Shown here in pieces: positions 1 through 9,221 of a DNA stretch of 22,691 nucleotides. The notes beneath the pieces were generated by a model, which searched no databases, was not told the DNA's origin, and worked only from the letters and a program-made list of their open reading frames with translations. The stretch is from an uncultured Bacteroides sp. Lineage in GTDB: Bacteria; Bacteroidota; Bacteroidia; Bacteroidales; Bacteroidaceae. The DNA lies in NCBI GenBank assembly GCA_900546355.1, contig URCM01000046.1, forward strand, positions 1 to 22,691, given 5' to 3'. Position 1 is the stretch's first letter, and every line of letters starts with the position of its first letter. Made by a program: the position numbers and the translations under genes.

Positions 1-37
1 TGGCTTTGTGGCAGAAGCCGCTTAGCCGATATGGTGA

Positions 38-1921
38 ATTTTTAACGGACTATTACTGGAAGGATTCGATGAAGAATGGAATTATGTAAACGAACAACGC
101 ACCGCCACCTACACCAACCTGCCGCAAGGCGAATACATCTTCCGCATCCGTTCTACAAATGGCGCAGGCGTATGGGCAGAAAACGAACGGATGCTTCCTA
201 TCACCGTAAAACCCGCATTTTGGGAAACACCGCTTGCCTATTTGCTCTATGCCATAGCCTTCATAGCGGTACTTTTGGGAGGAGCATGGACATTGTTCGT
301 CATCTATCGCCTGAAACATGAAGTATCGGTAGAACAACAAGTGACCGACATCAAACTACGCTTTTTCACCAATATCTCACACGAACTGCGCACACCGCTC
401 ACACTGATAGAAGGCCCCTTGGAATATATACTGAAACGGGATGACTTGACCCATGAGGTCAGAGAACAGCTACAAACCGTAGCACGCAACACCCACCGAA
501 TGCTGCGCCTGGTAAACCAGATACTGGATTTCCGCAAAATCCAGAACCGTAAGATGAAACTTTGTGTAGAGCAGACGGATATTGTCCCCTTCGTACAAAA
601 CATCATGGAGAACTTCGAGTCGCTTGCCGAATCGAATCATATCGACTTTATTTTCGAAAGCGAACGCTCCTCGCTCAAACTATGGATAGATAAAGACAAG
701 ACTGAAAAAATCATCTTCAACTTACTTTCAAACGCCTTTAAATACACGCCTGCAGAAAAAACCATCAAAGTCTTTATCCACGAAAACGAAGATACCGTAG
801 CGATAGGCGTGCAAGACCAAGGCATCGGCATCCCTGAAAACATGAAGAAATCGCTCTTCGTGCGCTTCGAAACACTGATAGACCGGCATCTGACAGGAAA
901 AGTCAGCACGGGTATCGGGCTTTCGTTGGTAAAAGAACTGGCAGACTTACACCACGCCTCCATCCAAGTGGACAGCAAAGAAGGAGAAGGAAGCTGTTTC
1001 ACCGTAGCGTTCCGGAAAGGGAAAGAACACTTCGGCGAAGAGGTGGAATTTATCGTATCGGATAATGTAGAGACAAACGACTCCCCTACAGAAACGGAAC
1101 CCGAAACGGCTACAGAGACCGACCGGAAAGTCATGCTGCTGGTAGAAGACAACTTAGAACTGCGCGCTTTCCTACGTACCATCTTCAAAGAACAATTCCA
1201 AATCATTGAAGCGTCCGACGGGACAGAAGGTATCGACAAAGCCCGGAAATATATGCCCGACATTATCATCAGCGACATCATGATGCCCCAAACAGATGGC
1301 ATCACGCTGACCAAGGAACTAAGAAGCGATGTAGCCACCAGCCACATCCCCATCGTATTGCTCACCGCCAAAACCGATATGGACAGCAAGCTGCAAAGCA
1401 TGGAACTGGGCGTGGACAGTTACATTACCAAACCCTTCAGTGCCACCTACCTGCAAGCGCGCGTAAACAATCTGCTGGCACGCCGCCAACGCTTGCGCCG
1501 TTTCTATTGCGAACACCTGATGGACATCAATAACGAAGTGACCGAAGAAGAAGCAAAGGTGGAAAAAGAAGTGCAAAACACCATGTCGAAACAAGACAAG
1601 CTCTTCATCGACCATTTGACCGAATTCATGGAGAAGAATCTGGATAACGGCGACTTGATAGTGGACGACCTGGTACGTGAAATGTCGGTAAGCCGGTCGG
1701 TATTCTTCAAGAAACTGAAATCGCTCACAGGCTTCTCCCCCATCGAGTTCATCAAGGAAATGCGCGTAAAACGTGCCGCACAACTCATCGAAACAGGCGA
1801 ATTCAACATGACACAAATAACCTATATGGTAGGCATCAACGACCCCCGTTACTTCAGCAAATGCTTCAAACAACGTTTCGGCATGACACCCACCGAATAC
1901 AAAGAGAAAATGCGGAAATGA
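38..1921 (+). CDS. Hybrid two-component system sensor kinase/response regulator (HTCS), 5' end missing or broken
   Basis: Inner-membrane sensor that normally reads a glycan or other ligand in the periplasm and controls transcription through its own AraC-type domain. In order: the end of a Y_Y_Y domain (LEGFDEEW near 56-79), a transmembrane helix (about 230-310), a HisKA H-box NISHELRTPL with the His codon at 380-382, an N-box (LLSNAFKYTP, about 722-752), G1 DQGIGIP and G2 STGIGLSLV, a receiver domain with phospho-acceptor Asp codon at 1274-1276 (SDIMMP) and TKPF Lys at 1430-1432, then an AraC helix-turn-helix to the TGA at 1919-1921. All catalytic residues are present. The open frame begins only at 38 because of stops at 23 and 35. 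The first internal ATG is at 191, which would drop the Y_Y_Y end, so it is probably not the true start. The large periplasmic propeller domain typical of the family is not visible. Upstream sequence is needed to tell truncation from a frameshift. Confidence 0.9.
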   Translation: MFNGLLLEGFDEEWNYVNEQRTATYTNLPQGEYIFRIRSTNGAGVWAENERMLPITVKPAFWETPLAYLLYAIAFIAVLLGGAWTLFVIYRLKHEVSVEQQVTDIKLRFFTNISHELRTPLTLIEGPLEYILKRDDLTHEVREQLQTVARNTHRMLRLVNQILDFRKIQNRKMKLCVEQTDIVPFVQNIMENFESLAESNHIDFIFESERSSLKLWIDKDKTEKIIFNLLSNAFKYTPAEKTIKVFIHENEDTVAIGVQDQGIGIPENMKKSLFVRFETLIDRHLTGKVSTGIGLSLVKELADLHHASIQVDSKEGEGSCFTVAFRKGKEHFGEEVEFIVSDNVETNDSPTETEPETATETDRKVMLLVEDNLELRAFLRTIFKEQFQIIEASDGTEGIDKARKYMPDIIISDIMMPQTDGITLTKELRSDVATSHIPIVLLTAKTDMDSKLQSMELGVDSYITKPFSATYLQARVNNLLARRQRLRRFYCEHLMDINNEVTEEEAKVEKEVQNTMSKQDKLFIDHLTEFMEKNLDNGDLIVDDLVREMSVSRSVFFKKLKSLTGFSPIEFIKEMRVKRAAQLIETGEFNMTQITYMVGINDPRYFSKCFKQRFGMTPTEYKEKMRK

Positions 1922-1973
1922 CTTCATACCCATGGAGCGAAAAAGCCAACGGGTTGTTTCAATAGTTTTAGCA

Positions 1974-2039
1974 CACTGAAACTACAGTTTTAATGCATTG
2001 AAACTAAAGTTTCAGCGCATTAAAACTACGTGAAACTAC
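1974..2039. repeat. Three tandem copies of a degenerate 22 bp repeat
   Basis: Three consecutive 22 bp units start at 1974, 1996 and 2018, each opening with CA(C/T)T(G/A)AAACTA. The middle unit contains a near-perfect inverted repeat, TGAAACT-AA-AGTTTCA (1999-2014). The array lies in the gap between the convergent sensor-kinase and tamL genes, so a bidirectional transcription-terminating or RNA-stabilising role is possible, but this is inference. Confidence 0.6.
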
Positions 2040-2070
2040 CGTCACGCAAAAACAAGCAGCACGATTAGCT

Positions 2071-2084
2071 CCGGATGCATCCGG
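2071..2084. repeat. Perfect 14 bp palindrome
   Basis: CCGGATGCATCCGG equals its own reverse complement over all 14 bases and has no loop, so it resembles a protein-binding site more than a terminator. It lies 47 bp beyond the tamL stop, in the convergent intergenic gap. Its function is unknown. Confidence 0.4.
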
Positions 2085-2130
2085 TTATGCATTTCATCAT
2101 CAGCTATTGTCCCAATACCTATTTTATGTA

Positions 2131-4464
2131 TCAGAACGGATAACCGATGGCGAAATGCAGCCCTTGTCCATCCTTGAAACGAGGAATGTTGTAATAACCC
2201 GGACGTCCGGTCTCGTAAGGCACGTGCAAGGCAATTCCCCAATCCAAGCGGAGAATCAGGAAAGACAAGTCATAACGGATACCGATGCCTGTACCTAAAG
2301 CGATATTGTCGAAAAACTTCTTGAAAGTAAACTTGGCACCCGCACGGGCGGCATCCTCCCGCATCAGCCATACATTGCCCGCGTCCAAAAATACCGCTCC
2401 GTTCAAGTTGCCTCCAAACATGTTCGATAACAGACGAAAACGGTATTCCAGGTTCGCTTCCAGTTTAATGTCGCCTGTCTCGTCTACATACGAATAAACG
2501 GAGTTACCGGCCGGATGGAAACGTCCCGGACCAATGGAGCGCACCGTAAAGGCACGGATGCTGTTTGCACCACCCACGTAAAACTGTTCGCTATAAGGCG
2601 CAATGGTCTTATTGCCATACGACCAAATCACACCAGCCATCAGGCGTGCCGCCAGTTGTTGCTTTTCATTGATATAATACAACGGGCGTATCTCAGTCGA
2701 GAATTTCAGGAACTGGGCGAAAGGCGTGCCCAAGAATTTCTTTTCTTTTTCCTTAAAACTTCTCCCGAAAGCGGCGTAAATGGCAGAAGTAACATTTCCG
2801 GCCGAAGTGAACGAAGTTTCCCACCACAAACGCAACCGGCGCTTACGCCATGAGTCATCATAAGTAAAGGTATACGATACGGAAGGAATGAACTGGTCGT
2901 CCAAACTATGGAAAAGCATGGGATTCGCCAAAGCAATGGAATCGAACGTTGCCGTGCGATGCTGCAAATGATTGAAAGCAAGATGAATCGGCGTAACGGT
3001 ATGTTTCAGGCTCCTCGATTTGCGGAAACTATACGACACACTTCCTCCGAAAGACAACATCTTGAAATAACGTGCCCGGTTCACCTGCTCGGCATAAATA
3101 CGGAAATGCGTCTCCGAAGGGAAACGGAACGGGTCAATCCGGTTGCGCACCCACGGCAAGACAATGCGCGGGAAGTCCAACGAAAGTGCCGCACCCAGTT
3201 CATACGAGTTCATCACCGATTCGTCTCCGTCTACCGTCGAACTGGTCTGCCATTCATACGAACCTTTCAGCTCCAGGTTAAGCGAAGCCCCCATACGCCG
3301 GAAGTTCCGTTTCGAAAGTTTGAAGATGGCTCCCGGTCCGGTCTGTTTCGTACTTTTTGTCGTGACATTCAGTTCCAGTTCACTATCGTAAGGAAGGTCA
3401 AACATGGCATTGACCCGAACATCCAGCGTATCACTGCCGGGACGAGGCAGGTATTGTATTTCGTTGAACTTAAATACACCTAAACGCGAAAGAGCCTCCT
3501 GCGTATAATTCTGTCGGGTTTGCGAATACATCTCCCCTTTCTGGTAAATGAAACGCTTGCGCAACACATCGAAACGCAGTCCGGGCTTCTCTCCGGCATA
3601 ATGCACCGCAAAGTCGCGCAGCCTCAACGAGTCGGTCGGGAGTTCCCCGTTATATCCGGTAAGATAGACCGATGTATTTCCCAGCCGGTAACGCTTCAAT
3701 GCCTCTTCAGGCAAGTTCACTTCCGGAACCAGTTTCAACGTGACATAGCCGGGACGCATCAGGGTATCGGCCAGAAACGTAATAAAATCATTACGGGCAT
3801 AATAATATCCGTTATCCCGCAAAAGACTGATGACCCGCTGGCGTTCCTCATTGAGCGTATTGACATTGAAAAGTTCACCGCTCCGCACCAGCTTCTCATC
3901 CAGATGGGCATGAATCAAGCTGTCGGTCAGAGGCGCGAAACCTTCATAAAGCAAGGTGTCAATGTAATACGGACGCCCCATATCGATGTCGTAACTCAAT
4001 TTCACCGCACGCGGATTCTTGGTACTGTCCACCCGGTAGGTGACACGTCCGTCGAAGAACCCATAATCACGGAGCAGATTGCTTGCCACCTTCACACGGG
4101 TATCGGGATTGACCGTCGACACATACACAGGGTCTGCCGCCAGCTTCCGGAATATCCACCGCCCGAACCCTTTCTCGTACCGTTCGAAACGGTTATACAC
4201 CCACAAGCCAAAGGGAATGGGGAAACGGATATTGGGATAGGTAACAATGGCGTTGTTAGGAGCAATGCTGATGGCTCCTTTCACTTCATCCAGTGCCGTC
4301 TGCCCCGCATCGCTCTCGTCCTCGTTCTGGATGGTAATGTCTTTCAGCCCCAAGTAAAGGGTTTCCCCCTCGGGCAAATGCTTGGTAATGGAACACGAGG
4401 ATAATCCTATCAATATGCCCAACACAAGCCCTATATATGCGTATCGCTTTTTCATTATCTTCAT
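2131..4464 (-). CDS. tamL: TamL-type outer-membrane lipoprotein (BamA/TamA superfamily, surface antigen D15 barrel)
   Basis: Outer-membrane half of the translocation and assembly module in Bacteroidota, thought to work with TamB in envelope protein or lipid transport. The N-terminus has a short basic stretch, a hydrophobic helix and a lipobox LSSC, with the lipidated Cys at residue 24 counted from the ATG at 4464. A region of POTRA-like folds follows (about residues 30-370), then a 16-strand-type barrel ending in a terminal Phe, as outer-membrane beta-signals do. The length of 777 residues fits the family. Possible starts are a GTG at 4467, an ATG at 4464 and an ATG at 4455. I chose 4464, which follows an AAAAGG-like ribosome site by a few bases. 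It lies 20 bp downstream of tamB and is almost certainly cotranscribed with it. The lipidated N-terminus separates TamL from the proteobacterial TamA. Confidence 0.88.
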   Translation of the reverse strand: MKIMKKRYAYIGLVLGILIGLSSCSITKHLPEGETLYLGLKDITIQNEDESDAGQTALDEVKGAISIAPNNAIVTYPNIRFPIPFGLWVYNRFERYEKGFGRWIFRKLAADPVYVSTVNPDTRVKVASNLLRDYGFFDGRVTYRVDSTKNPRAVKLSYDIDMGRPYYIDTLLYEGFAPLTDSLIHAHLDEKLVRSGELFNVNTLNEERQRVISLLRDNGYYYARNDFITFLADTLMRPGYVTLKLVPEVNLPEEALKRYRLGNTSVYLTGYNGELPTDSLRLRDFAVHYAGEKPGLRFDVLRKRFIYQKGEMYSQTRQNYTQEALSRLGVFKFNEIQYLPRPGSDTLDVRVNAMFDLPYDSELELNVTTKSTKQTGPGAIFKLSKRNFRRMGASLNLELKGSYEWQTSSTVDGDESVMNSYELGAALSLDFPRIVLPWVRNRIDPFRFPSETHFRIYAEQVNRARYFKMLSFGGSVSYSFRKSRSLKHTVTPIHLAFNHLQHRTATFDSIALANPMLFHSLDDQFIPSVSYTFTYDDSWRKRRLRLWWETSFTSAGNVTSAIYAAFGRSFKEKEKKFLGTPFAQFLKFSTEIRPLYYINEKQQLAARLMAGVIWSYGNKTIAPYSEQFYVGGANSIRAFTVRSIGPGRFHPAGNSVYSYVDETGDIKLEANLEYRFRLLSNMFGGNLNGAVFLDAGNVWLMREDAARAGAKFTFKKFFDNIALGTGIGIRYDLSFLILRLDWGIALHVPYETGRPGYYNIPRFKDGQGLHFAIGYPF

Positions 4465-4484
4465 CACCTTTTAATCTATATCCA

Positions 4485-7400
4485 TCAAGGTTCTCTCTTA
4501 TCTTCATCCGCCACCGGACGGTTCTTCTTCCGCGAACGGAAAATAAAGAGTTCGCCCAGTTTGCTTACTTTCTTGCGCAAGACAATACCGGCTCCTGTCT
4601 CTATCACTTCTCCGTCAAGAATACTTTCGTAGTTCTTATCGTGGAAAATCTTGATATATCGCGTGCCGCTATTGTCCAACCGATACTCCAGTGAAATATT
4701 GTCGATGAATGATTCGTCTTGTTGCTGGGCGTCGTTTCCGGTAGAAATCTTTCCGCCTATCACCACCTGGAACCGATTGTTCCAGAAACGTTTGGCAAAC
4801 TGGAAATTATAATCGGTGCGCGAGGTACCGCTCTCCTGCTCGGTGGTTTCCATACCGAAATTGATATCGATGGTCTTCAGGGCACTTCCGGCTATCTTGT
4901 TGATTTCGCTCTGAAGGAAGGAATTCAGCATACTATTGGTGTCGAAACCACCTCCCGCGTTATTGCCTTCCGCCATATACATACCTGTTACCAGCATGGT
5001 CACCGCCAGTTTATTCTTTTCCTCTGCCGATTTCGACGCAAGCTCATTTTGCATGCTTCCGTCAGCGGGAGCCTCCAGGGTAAAGGCAAAACCCAGATTC
5101 TCCAGCCGGTTCGTAAGATTTACGCCCACATCGAAGTTTACCATGCGCGAGCCGCTATCGTCCGAAGCCACCGAAGCACGCACCCGCTCCGATGCCTTGA
5201 TATTCAGATTGGGATTCATCAAATCGCCCGTCCACTCAATGTAACTTCCGCTTTGGATGTGGAAAGTCTTCAAGGGGATAATGGGCATTTCGTACTTCAT
5301 CTCTCCACTCATCAAGGAATAGCGTCCGTTCAATACCATATTCCCGTCGGGCTGATATTGGAAGGATAGGTCACCTCCTCCCTCTAACAGCATATAGTTG
5401 CTCCCGTCCTCATTCAAGTCAACACGTGCCTGTACCGCCTCGTCAATATGCAGGGTCATCAATACATCCATCCCGCCTAACGATACCGGCTCGATTCCTT
5501 TCAGGTCCACCTGCGCTGTATCGCGGAAATCCACAAAGGTCACCGTTTCGCTCAACCGGTCTTCCACCGTCAACGGAGAGTCTTTCAGAATATACGTAAA
5601 ATCACTGTTTCCCAGGATATTCATATTTCCCCGCATCGTCAGGGCATCCGGCGAGCCTTTTACCACCGAAGTGAAGTCGACATACAATTTGCCGTACACC
5701 AACGATTCTTTCGTGCGTTTGGCGTTAATCAGCTCGAAGTTGCGGGCTATCATGTTCAGGTTGACATCCATCGCTTCGAAATTGCCCATATCCACATAAC
5801 CGTCTACCGTAAAAGGCGTCGCCCCTTCGGTATAAATGGCAAACCGCTCAAATTCCAGCCGGTTATTCTTTATTTTCACAGGGCGATGGTCCAGGCGCAA
5901 ATCCAATGACGCTTGCGGAACCCCCACCCGCGTACTATCTAAACTCAGTTCGCCTGCCAATAGAGGCGAAGAAAGCGAACCGCTTACTTCCACCTGCCCG
6001 TCCAAGTCTCCTTCCAGGGTAGCCAGTCCGGCCGGAATAAAGACATTGGCGATGCGCAGAGGGAAATGATGCATCCCGACTTGTGCATTCAACCGTTCGG
6101 GGAGCGTACCGGTGGCCGAAGCGTAACTTCCGTCCAGGCTTACCACCTCCGTATCGTCTATCGTCACATAGCCATTGATGCCGTGCGCCCCGTCCTCTTG
6201 GGGAAGATAAACCGCCGATACGCCCCAGTCACCCAAAGGCTGGCGGTTGTATGCCAAGCTATCCACCCGGATATCCGCCGCCAGCTGCATCTCCTCGCCC
6301 GTCTGCACATAGTGGGCTTCGGCATCTATCAGTCCTGCTATATCTGGCATATAAGGGACAACCCGCCTGAACTCTCCGATGCTTATCCGGTGAAGTTCCA
6401 GCGTCAGGTCTTGTCCGCTCAACGTGTCGGAAGGCGAATAAAAGGCCAACCCCGTATGCCTGCTGTCCGCCAAGCGCAAATCGGCATAAATACGTCCGTT
6501 ATCATTCAGGAAAATGTAATTATCAGGATTTGCCTGAAACGTCCGATAGACCAATGTGGGACGATCGGGGGAAACATGTACACTAATCCCCTGTGGATGT
6601 AAACGTGCCTCCAGGCCTAAATCAACCCCCTTTTCGTATTTGTTGTTCAAATAACTGATGTATGTGCGCGCACGCGTGGAGTCGATGCTTCCCCACAAGC
6701 CGATGCCAAACGCCTCCTGACGTTTGCTTGCCAGTGCCCGCACGCCGCTATGGAACAGGAAACGAGCGGTATCCTGACGCGCATCGAAGAAAATAGTATC
6801 CAACCGCAAGCTATCCGTACGCAAACCATAGAGATGCATTTCGGCTCCCAATCCCTCTTCGGGTGAGGTAGAAACCTTCACCCGAAAGCGGTCGTACCGA
6901 AGATGACTTGCAGCCAGAAGATTGGCTATCGGATTGTCGGAACCTGAAAAGACACGCAGCTGGGCACGAGGAAAGAGTTGCTTCAACATACGCTGGTCCA
7001 GTTTCCTGGCTTTCCATTGCCGGTCGAACTCATCCATCAGTGCCGTAGCACCCGAAGCCAGCCGTTCCACTCCATCGGGCGAACGGAACAGGAAAGTAAG
7101 GTCGCCCGCATTGACATAACTCCGGAGCGAATCGGAAGCCATCTCCACCCCCGCATGCAAATCTTTCGTATGGAAATCGTTTTCCTCTGTAACCAAGTGA
7201 ATATCGGTCAGCGATACGCGTACCCAGTGGTTTTGTTTCATATTGGTTTGTGCATGGGCTTCGATACGCAACGTAGGATTCAGCTTATTCTCCACCAATG
7301 ACAAGGCTTGCAAGTCGAGTCGCTTCACCTGCCCTGCCAAGTCTGCCTTAACCTGACCTGGAAGAAGCGAAGCGTCTACATGAAGCGAAGCATCAACGGC

Positions 7401-9083
7401 ATGGTCGGCCACCGAAAGCGAGACCGTTCCCTTAGAACGTGCCAATCCACCTTCCAGAGCCAGGCCGGAAAACAAACGTTGCCCGTAACGCAGGTAAGAC
7501 ACTCCCCCTTCCGCTTTCATCCACGTATGAGGAGAAAAGAAATCAAATCCTTTTCCTTCCGCCCGCAAAGTGGCATCGAGCCGGTAAAGCGAATCCTCCG
7601 GAAGAAAAGCGTGCAGGTTCAGCGTATCCACATCGACTTGTGCCCGATAGCGGCCTTCCGCCATATCATAATCCGCTACGAGCTTCACCTTTCCCCGCTT
7701 TCCTTCGCGCAACTCCATATCCGCGCCTATCCGGTTTCCTTTAAGCGAGGCAAGCCCGTCCAGCCGCATTCCTTCCGGTATCACGGCTCCGCCCGAAAGC
7801 GTTTCCACAAAGCTCATATTCCCGGTCTGCATCGCTATATGCAGAGTCCCGTTCCGCCTTGCGCTATCCAGTGCAAAAGCCAGATTCCCGTCCGCCTCGG
7901 CACGGAACGCATCGGGAATAGCCACCGACAATTGGGTCAGCCGCAAATCGTTCAGGCTCCCGTCTATTCCGGCACGCACCTGAAGCGGACGCGCAGGATA
8001 TTCCCGTATAAACTCAACCGGAAGCCCTGTCACTACTTTCAGCAAATCATTCTTACCGATATCCGCCATCAGACGTGCCCGGATAGCTCCTTCCTTATCG
8101 GCATCCATCGCGTCCCAGTCCATCGAAGCATTCAGTTCCAAGGCCGAATCTTGGGTCTGGATACGAAGTGAAGGAACACGCAAGGTATGCGCATCCGACA
8201 CCAAACGTCCCTCACCCGAAGTAATTTCCAACCCCGAACGCTCTTTCAGCTCAAAAGTACGGATGAATGCCCGGATATCATTGCCGGCATAGTATAGAGA
8301 ATCCATGCTCAGATTGAAATCGGTAATAGCGATGTGTGAAGGGTCGATTCCTTCTTCCGAAGGCGGAAGAGAGCCCGAGTCGAAACCAAACTTGCCTTCT
8401 TCCAACGCGAAAGTACGTGCCGAATAAGCCATGCGGTGCAAGTCCACATCGCCTCCACGCAAGGCAAGCCGATTCACAGAAACCGCCATGGAAAGCGTGT
8501 CCAACGGCATTTGCAAGGCAAAAGAGACATCTTCGAAATCTATTTTCTGTAATTGGAATTTCCAATAGACCGGCTCCGAAGCGGTTGTATCTTGTACCGT
8601 CGTATCGGCAAGGCACATCGACAAATGCGTGTCTTTCAGGGTCAGTTGGTTGACAATAGCGGTTTCAGGACTCAAGTCCACTCCATGCGAAGAGATGAAA
8701 AGATTCCCAATCTCGCCTTCCAGCTGCATTCCTCCGATAAGCCCGGCCGTATTCACCCGTGCCTCCGCCAATTCCAACCCGTCTAATTCTATTTGCTTCT
8801 TGAATAAAGGAAAAAGTTGCACCTTCGCGGTAAGCCGTCCGGCATCGGCAATCGTATCGCCCTGATTCACCACCAAAGCGTGGTGCACCACCAAGTCGAG
8901 CGGAAAGCCCAATGAAATACGTCCTATTGAAATCTGCATACCCGTAACCTCCGAAGCATACCGGGTAGCGGTACGTACCAGGAAATTCTGTATGGGAGGC
9001 AAATACACCAACACACATACCAGCACAAATAATATAAACGGGGATGCTATGATAATCCCCAACCGGCGGATATTTTTCTTCAT
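4485..9083 (-). CDS. tamB: TamB-family translocation/assembly module protein (DUF490)
   Basis: Very large periplasm-spanning protein anchored in the inner membrane by one N-terminal helix (about residues 8-28). The rest is a long beta-rich, AsmA-like groove thought to carry lipid or help assemble outer-membrane proteins. The C-terminal TamB/DUF490 domain is clear: residues around SASERVRASV to VNFDVGVNLTNRL, then an ELASKSAEEKNKLAVTMLVT segment and a final barrel-docking part with FWNNRFQVVIGGKIS. The length of 1532 residues is normal. An upstream TTG at 9095 would add four residues, but the ATG at 9083 directly precedes the basic-then-hydrophobic anchor (MKKNIRRLG) and is preferred. It is first in a two-gene unit with tamL. 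The divergent gap to the nucleotidyltransferase contains only a weak -7-like box for this strand (CAAAATAA on the plus strand, 9121-9128). Confidence 0.9.
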   Translation of the reverse strand: MKKNIRRLGIIIASPFILFVLVCVLVYLPPIQNFLVRTATRYASEVTGMQISIGRISLGFPLDLVVHHALVVNQGDTIADAGRLTAKVQLFPLFKKQIELDGLELAEARVNTAGLIGGMQLEGEIGNLFISSHGVDLSPETAIVNQLTLKDTHLSMCLADTTVQDTTASEPVYWKFQLQKIDFEDVSFALQMPLDTLSMAVSVNRLALRGGDVDLHRMAYSARTFALEEGKFGFDSGSLPPSEEGIDPSHIAITDFNLSMDSLYYAGNDIRAFIRTFELKERSGLEITSGEGRLVSDAHTLRVPSLRIQTQDSALELNASMDWDAMDADKEGAIRARLMADIGKNDLLKVVTGLPVEFIREYPARPLQVRAGIDGSLNDLRLTQLSVAIPDAFRAEADGNLAFALDSARRNGTLHIAMQTGNMSFVETLSGGAVIPEGMRLDGLASLKGNRIGADMELREGKRGKVKLVADYDMAEGRYRAQVDVDTLNLHAFLPEDSLYRLDATLRAEGKGFDFFSPHTWMKAEGGVSYLRYGQRLFSGLALEGGLARSKGTVSLSVADHAVDASLHVDASLLPGQVKADLAGQVKRLDLQALSLVENKLNPTLRIEAHAQTNMKQNHWVRVSLTDIHLVTEENDFHTKDLHAGVEMASDSLRSYVNAGDLTFLFRSPDGVERLASGATALMDEFDRQWKARKLDQRMLKQLFPRAQLRVFSGSDNPIANLLAASHLRYDRFRVKVSTSPEEGLGAEMHLYGLRTDSLRLDTIFFDARQDTARFLFHSGVRALASKRQEAFGIGLWGSIDSTRARTYISYLNNKYEKGVDLGLEARLHPQGISVHVSPDRPTLVYRTFQANPDNYIFLNDNGRIYADLRLADSRHTGLAFYSPSDTLSGQDLTLELHRISIGEFRRVVPYMPDIAGLIDAEAHYVQTGEEMQLAADIRVDSLAYNRQPLGDWGVSAVYLPQEDGAHGINGYVTIDDTEVVSLDGSYASATGTLPERLNAQVGMHHFPLRIANVFIPAGLATLEGDLDGQVEVSGSLSSPLLAGELSLDSTRVGVPQASLDLRLDHRPVKIKNNRLEFERFAIYTEGATPFTVDGYVDMGNFEAMDVNLNMIARNFELINAKRTKESLVYGKLYVDFTSVVKGSPDALTMRGNMNILGNSDFTYILKDSPLTVEDRLSETVTFVDFRDTAQVDLKGIEPVSLGGMDVLMTLHIDEAVQARVDLNEDGSNYMLLEGGGDLSFQYQPDGNMVLNGRYSLMSGEMKYEMPIIPLKTFHIQSGSYIEWTGDLMNPNLNIKASERVRASVASDDSGSRMVNFDVGVNLTNRLENLGFAFTLEAPADGSMQNELASKSAEEKNKLAVTMLVTGMYMAEGNNAGGGFDTNSMLNSFLQSEINKIAGSALKTIDINFGMETTEQESGTSRTDYNFQFAKRFWNNRFQVVIGGKISTGNDAQQQDESFIDNISLEYRLDNSGTRYIKIFHDKNYESILDGEVIETGAGIVLRKKVSKLGELFIFRSRKKNRPVADEDKREP

Positions 9084-9183
9084 ACGGACAATCAATCGCT
9101 TTTATTGATGCGAATATAGGCAAAATAACCGAAATACATCGCATTTTGACGGATTAGATAACACCAACTTGCTGAAATTTCTT

Positions 9184-9199
9184 TAACTTTGCCAAAGTT
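9184..9199 (+). promoter_or_regulatory. -7 promoter box of the nucleotidyltransferase gene, overlapped by a palindrome
   Basis: TAACTTTG at 9184-9191 matches the Bacteroidales -7 consensus TAnnTTTG and predicts transcription starting about 9198, giving a short leader before the ATG at 9222. No TTTG stands at the usual -33 distance. AACTTTG-C-CAAAGTT (9185-9199) is an inverted repeat with 7 bp arms covering the box and the likely start point, so it could be an operator. Confidence 0.55.
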
Positions 9200-9221
9200 A
9201 CTAACCTAAAAACAAAACGAT

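Noticed and set aside
7308..8171. Plus-strand 287-residue open frame opposite tamB, and similar ones at 3520-4404 opposite tamL
   Set aside because: They are antisense to well-supported genes, show no domain and are rich in Arg, Gln and His as expected of a shadow frame.
9081..9095. TTG start at 9095 for tamB and GTG start at 4467 for tamL
   Set aside because: ATG codons at 9083 and 4464 lie immediately downstream and fit the membrane anchor and ribosome-site spacing better.
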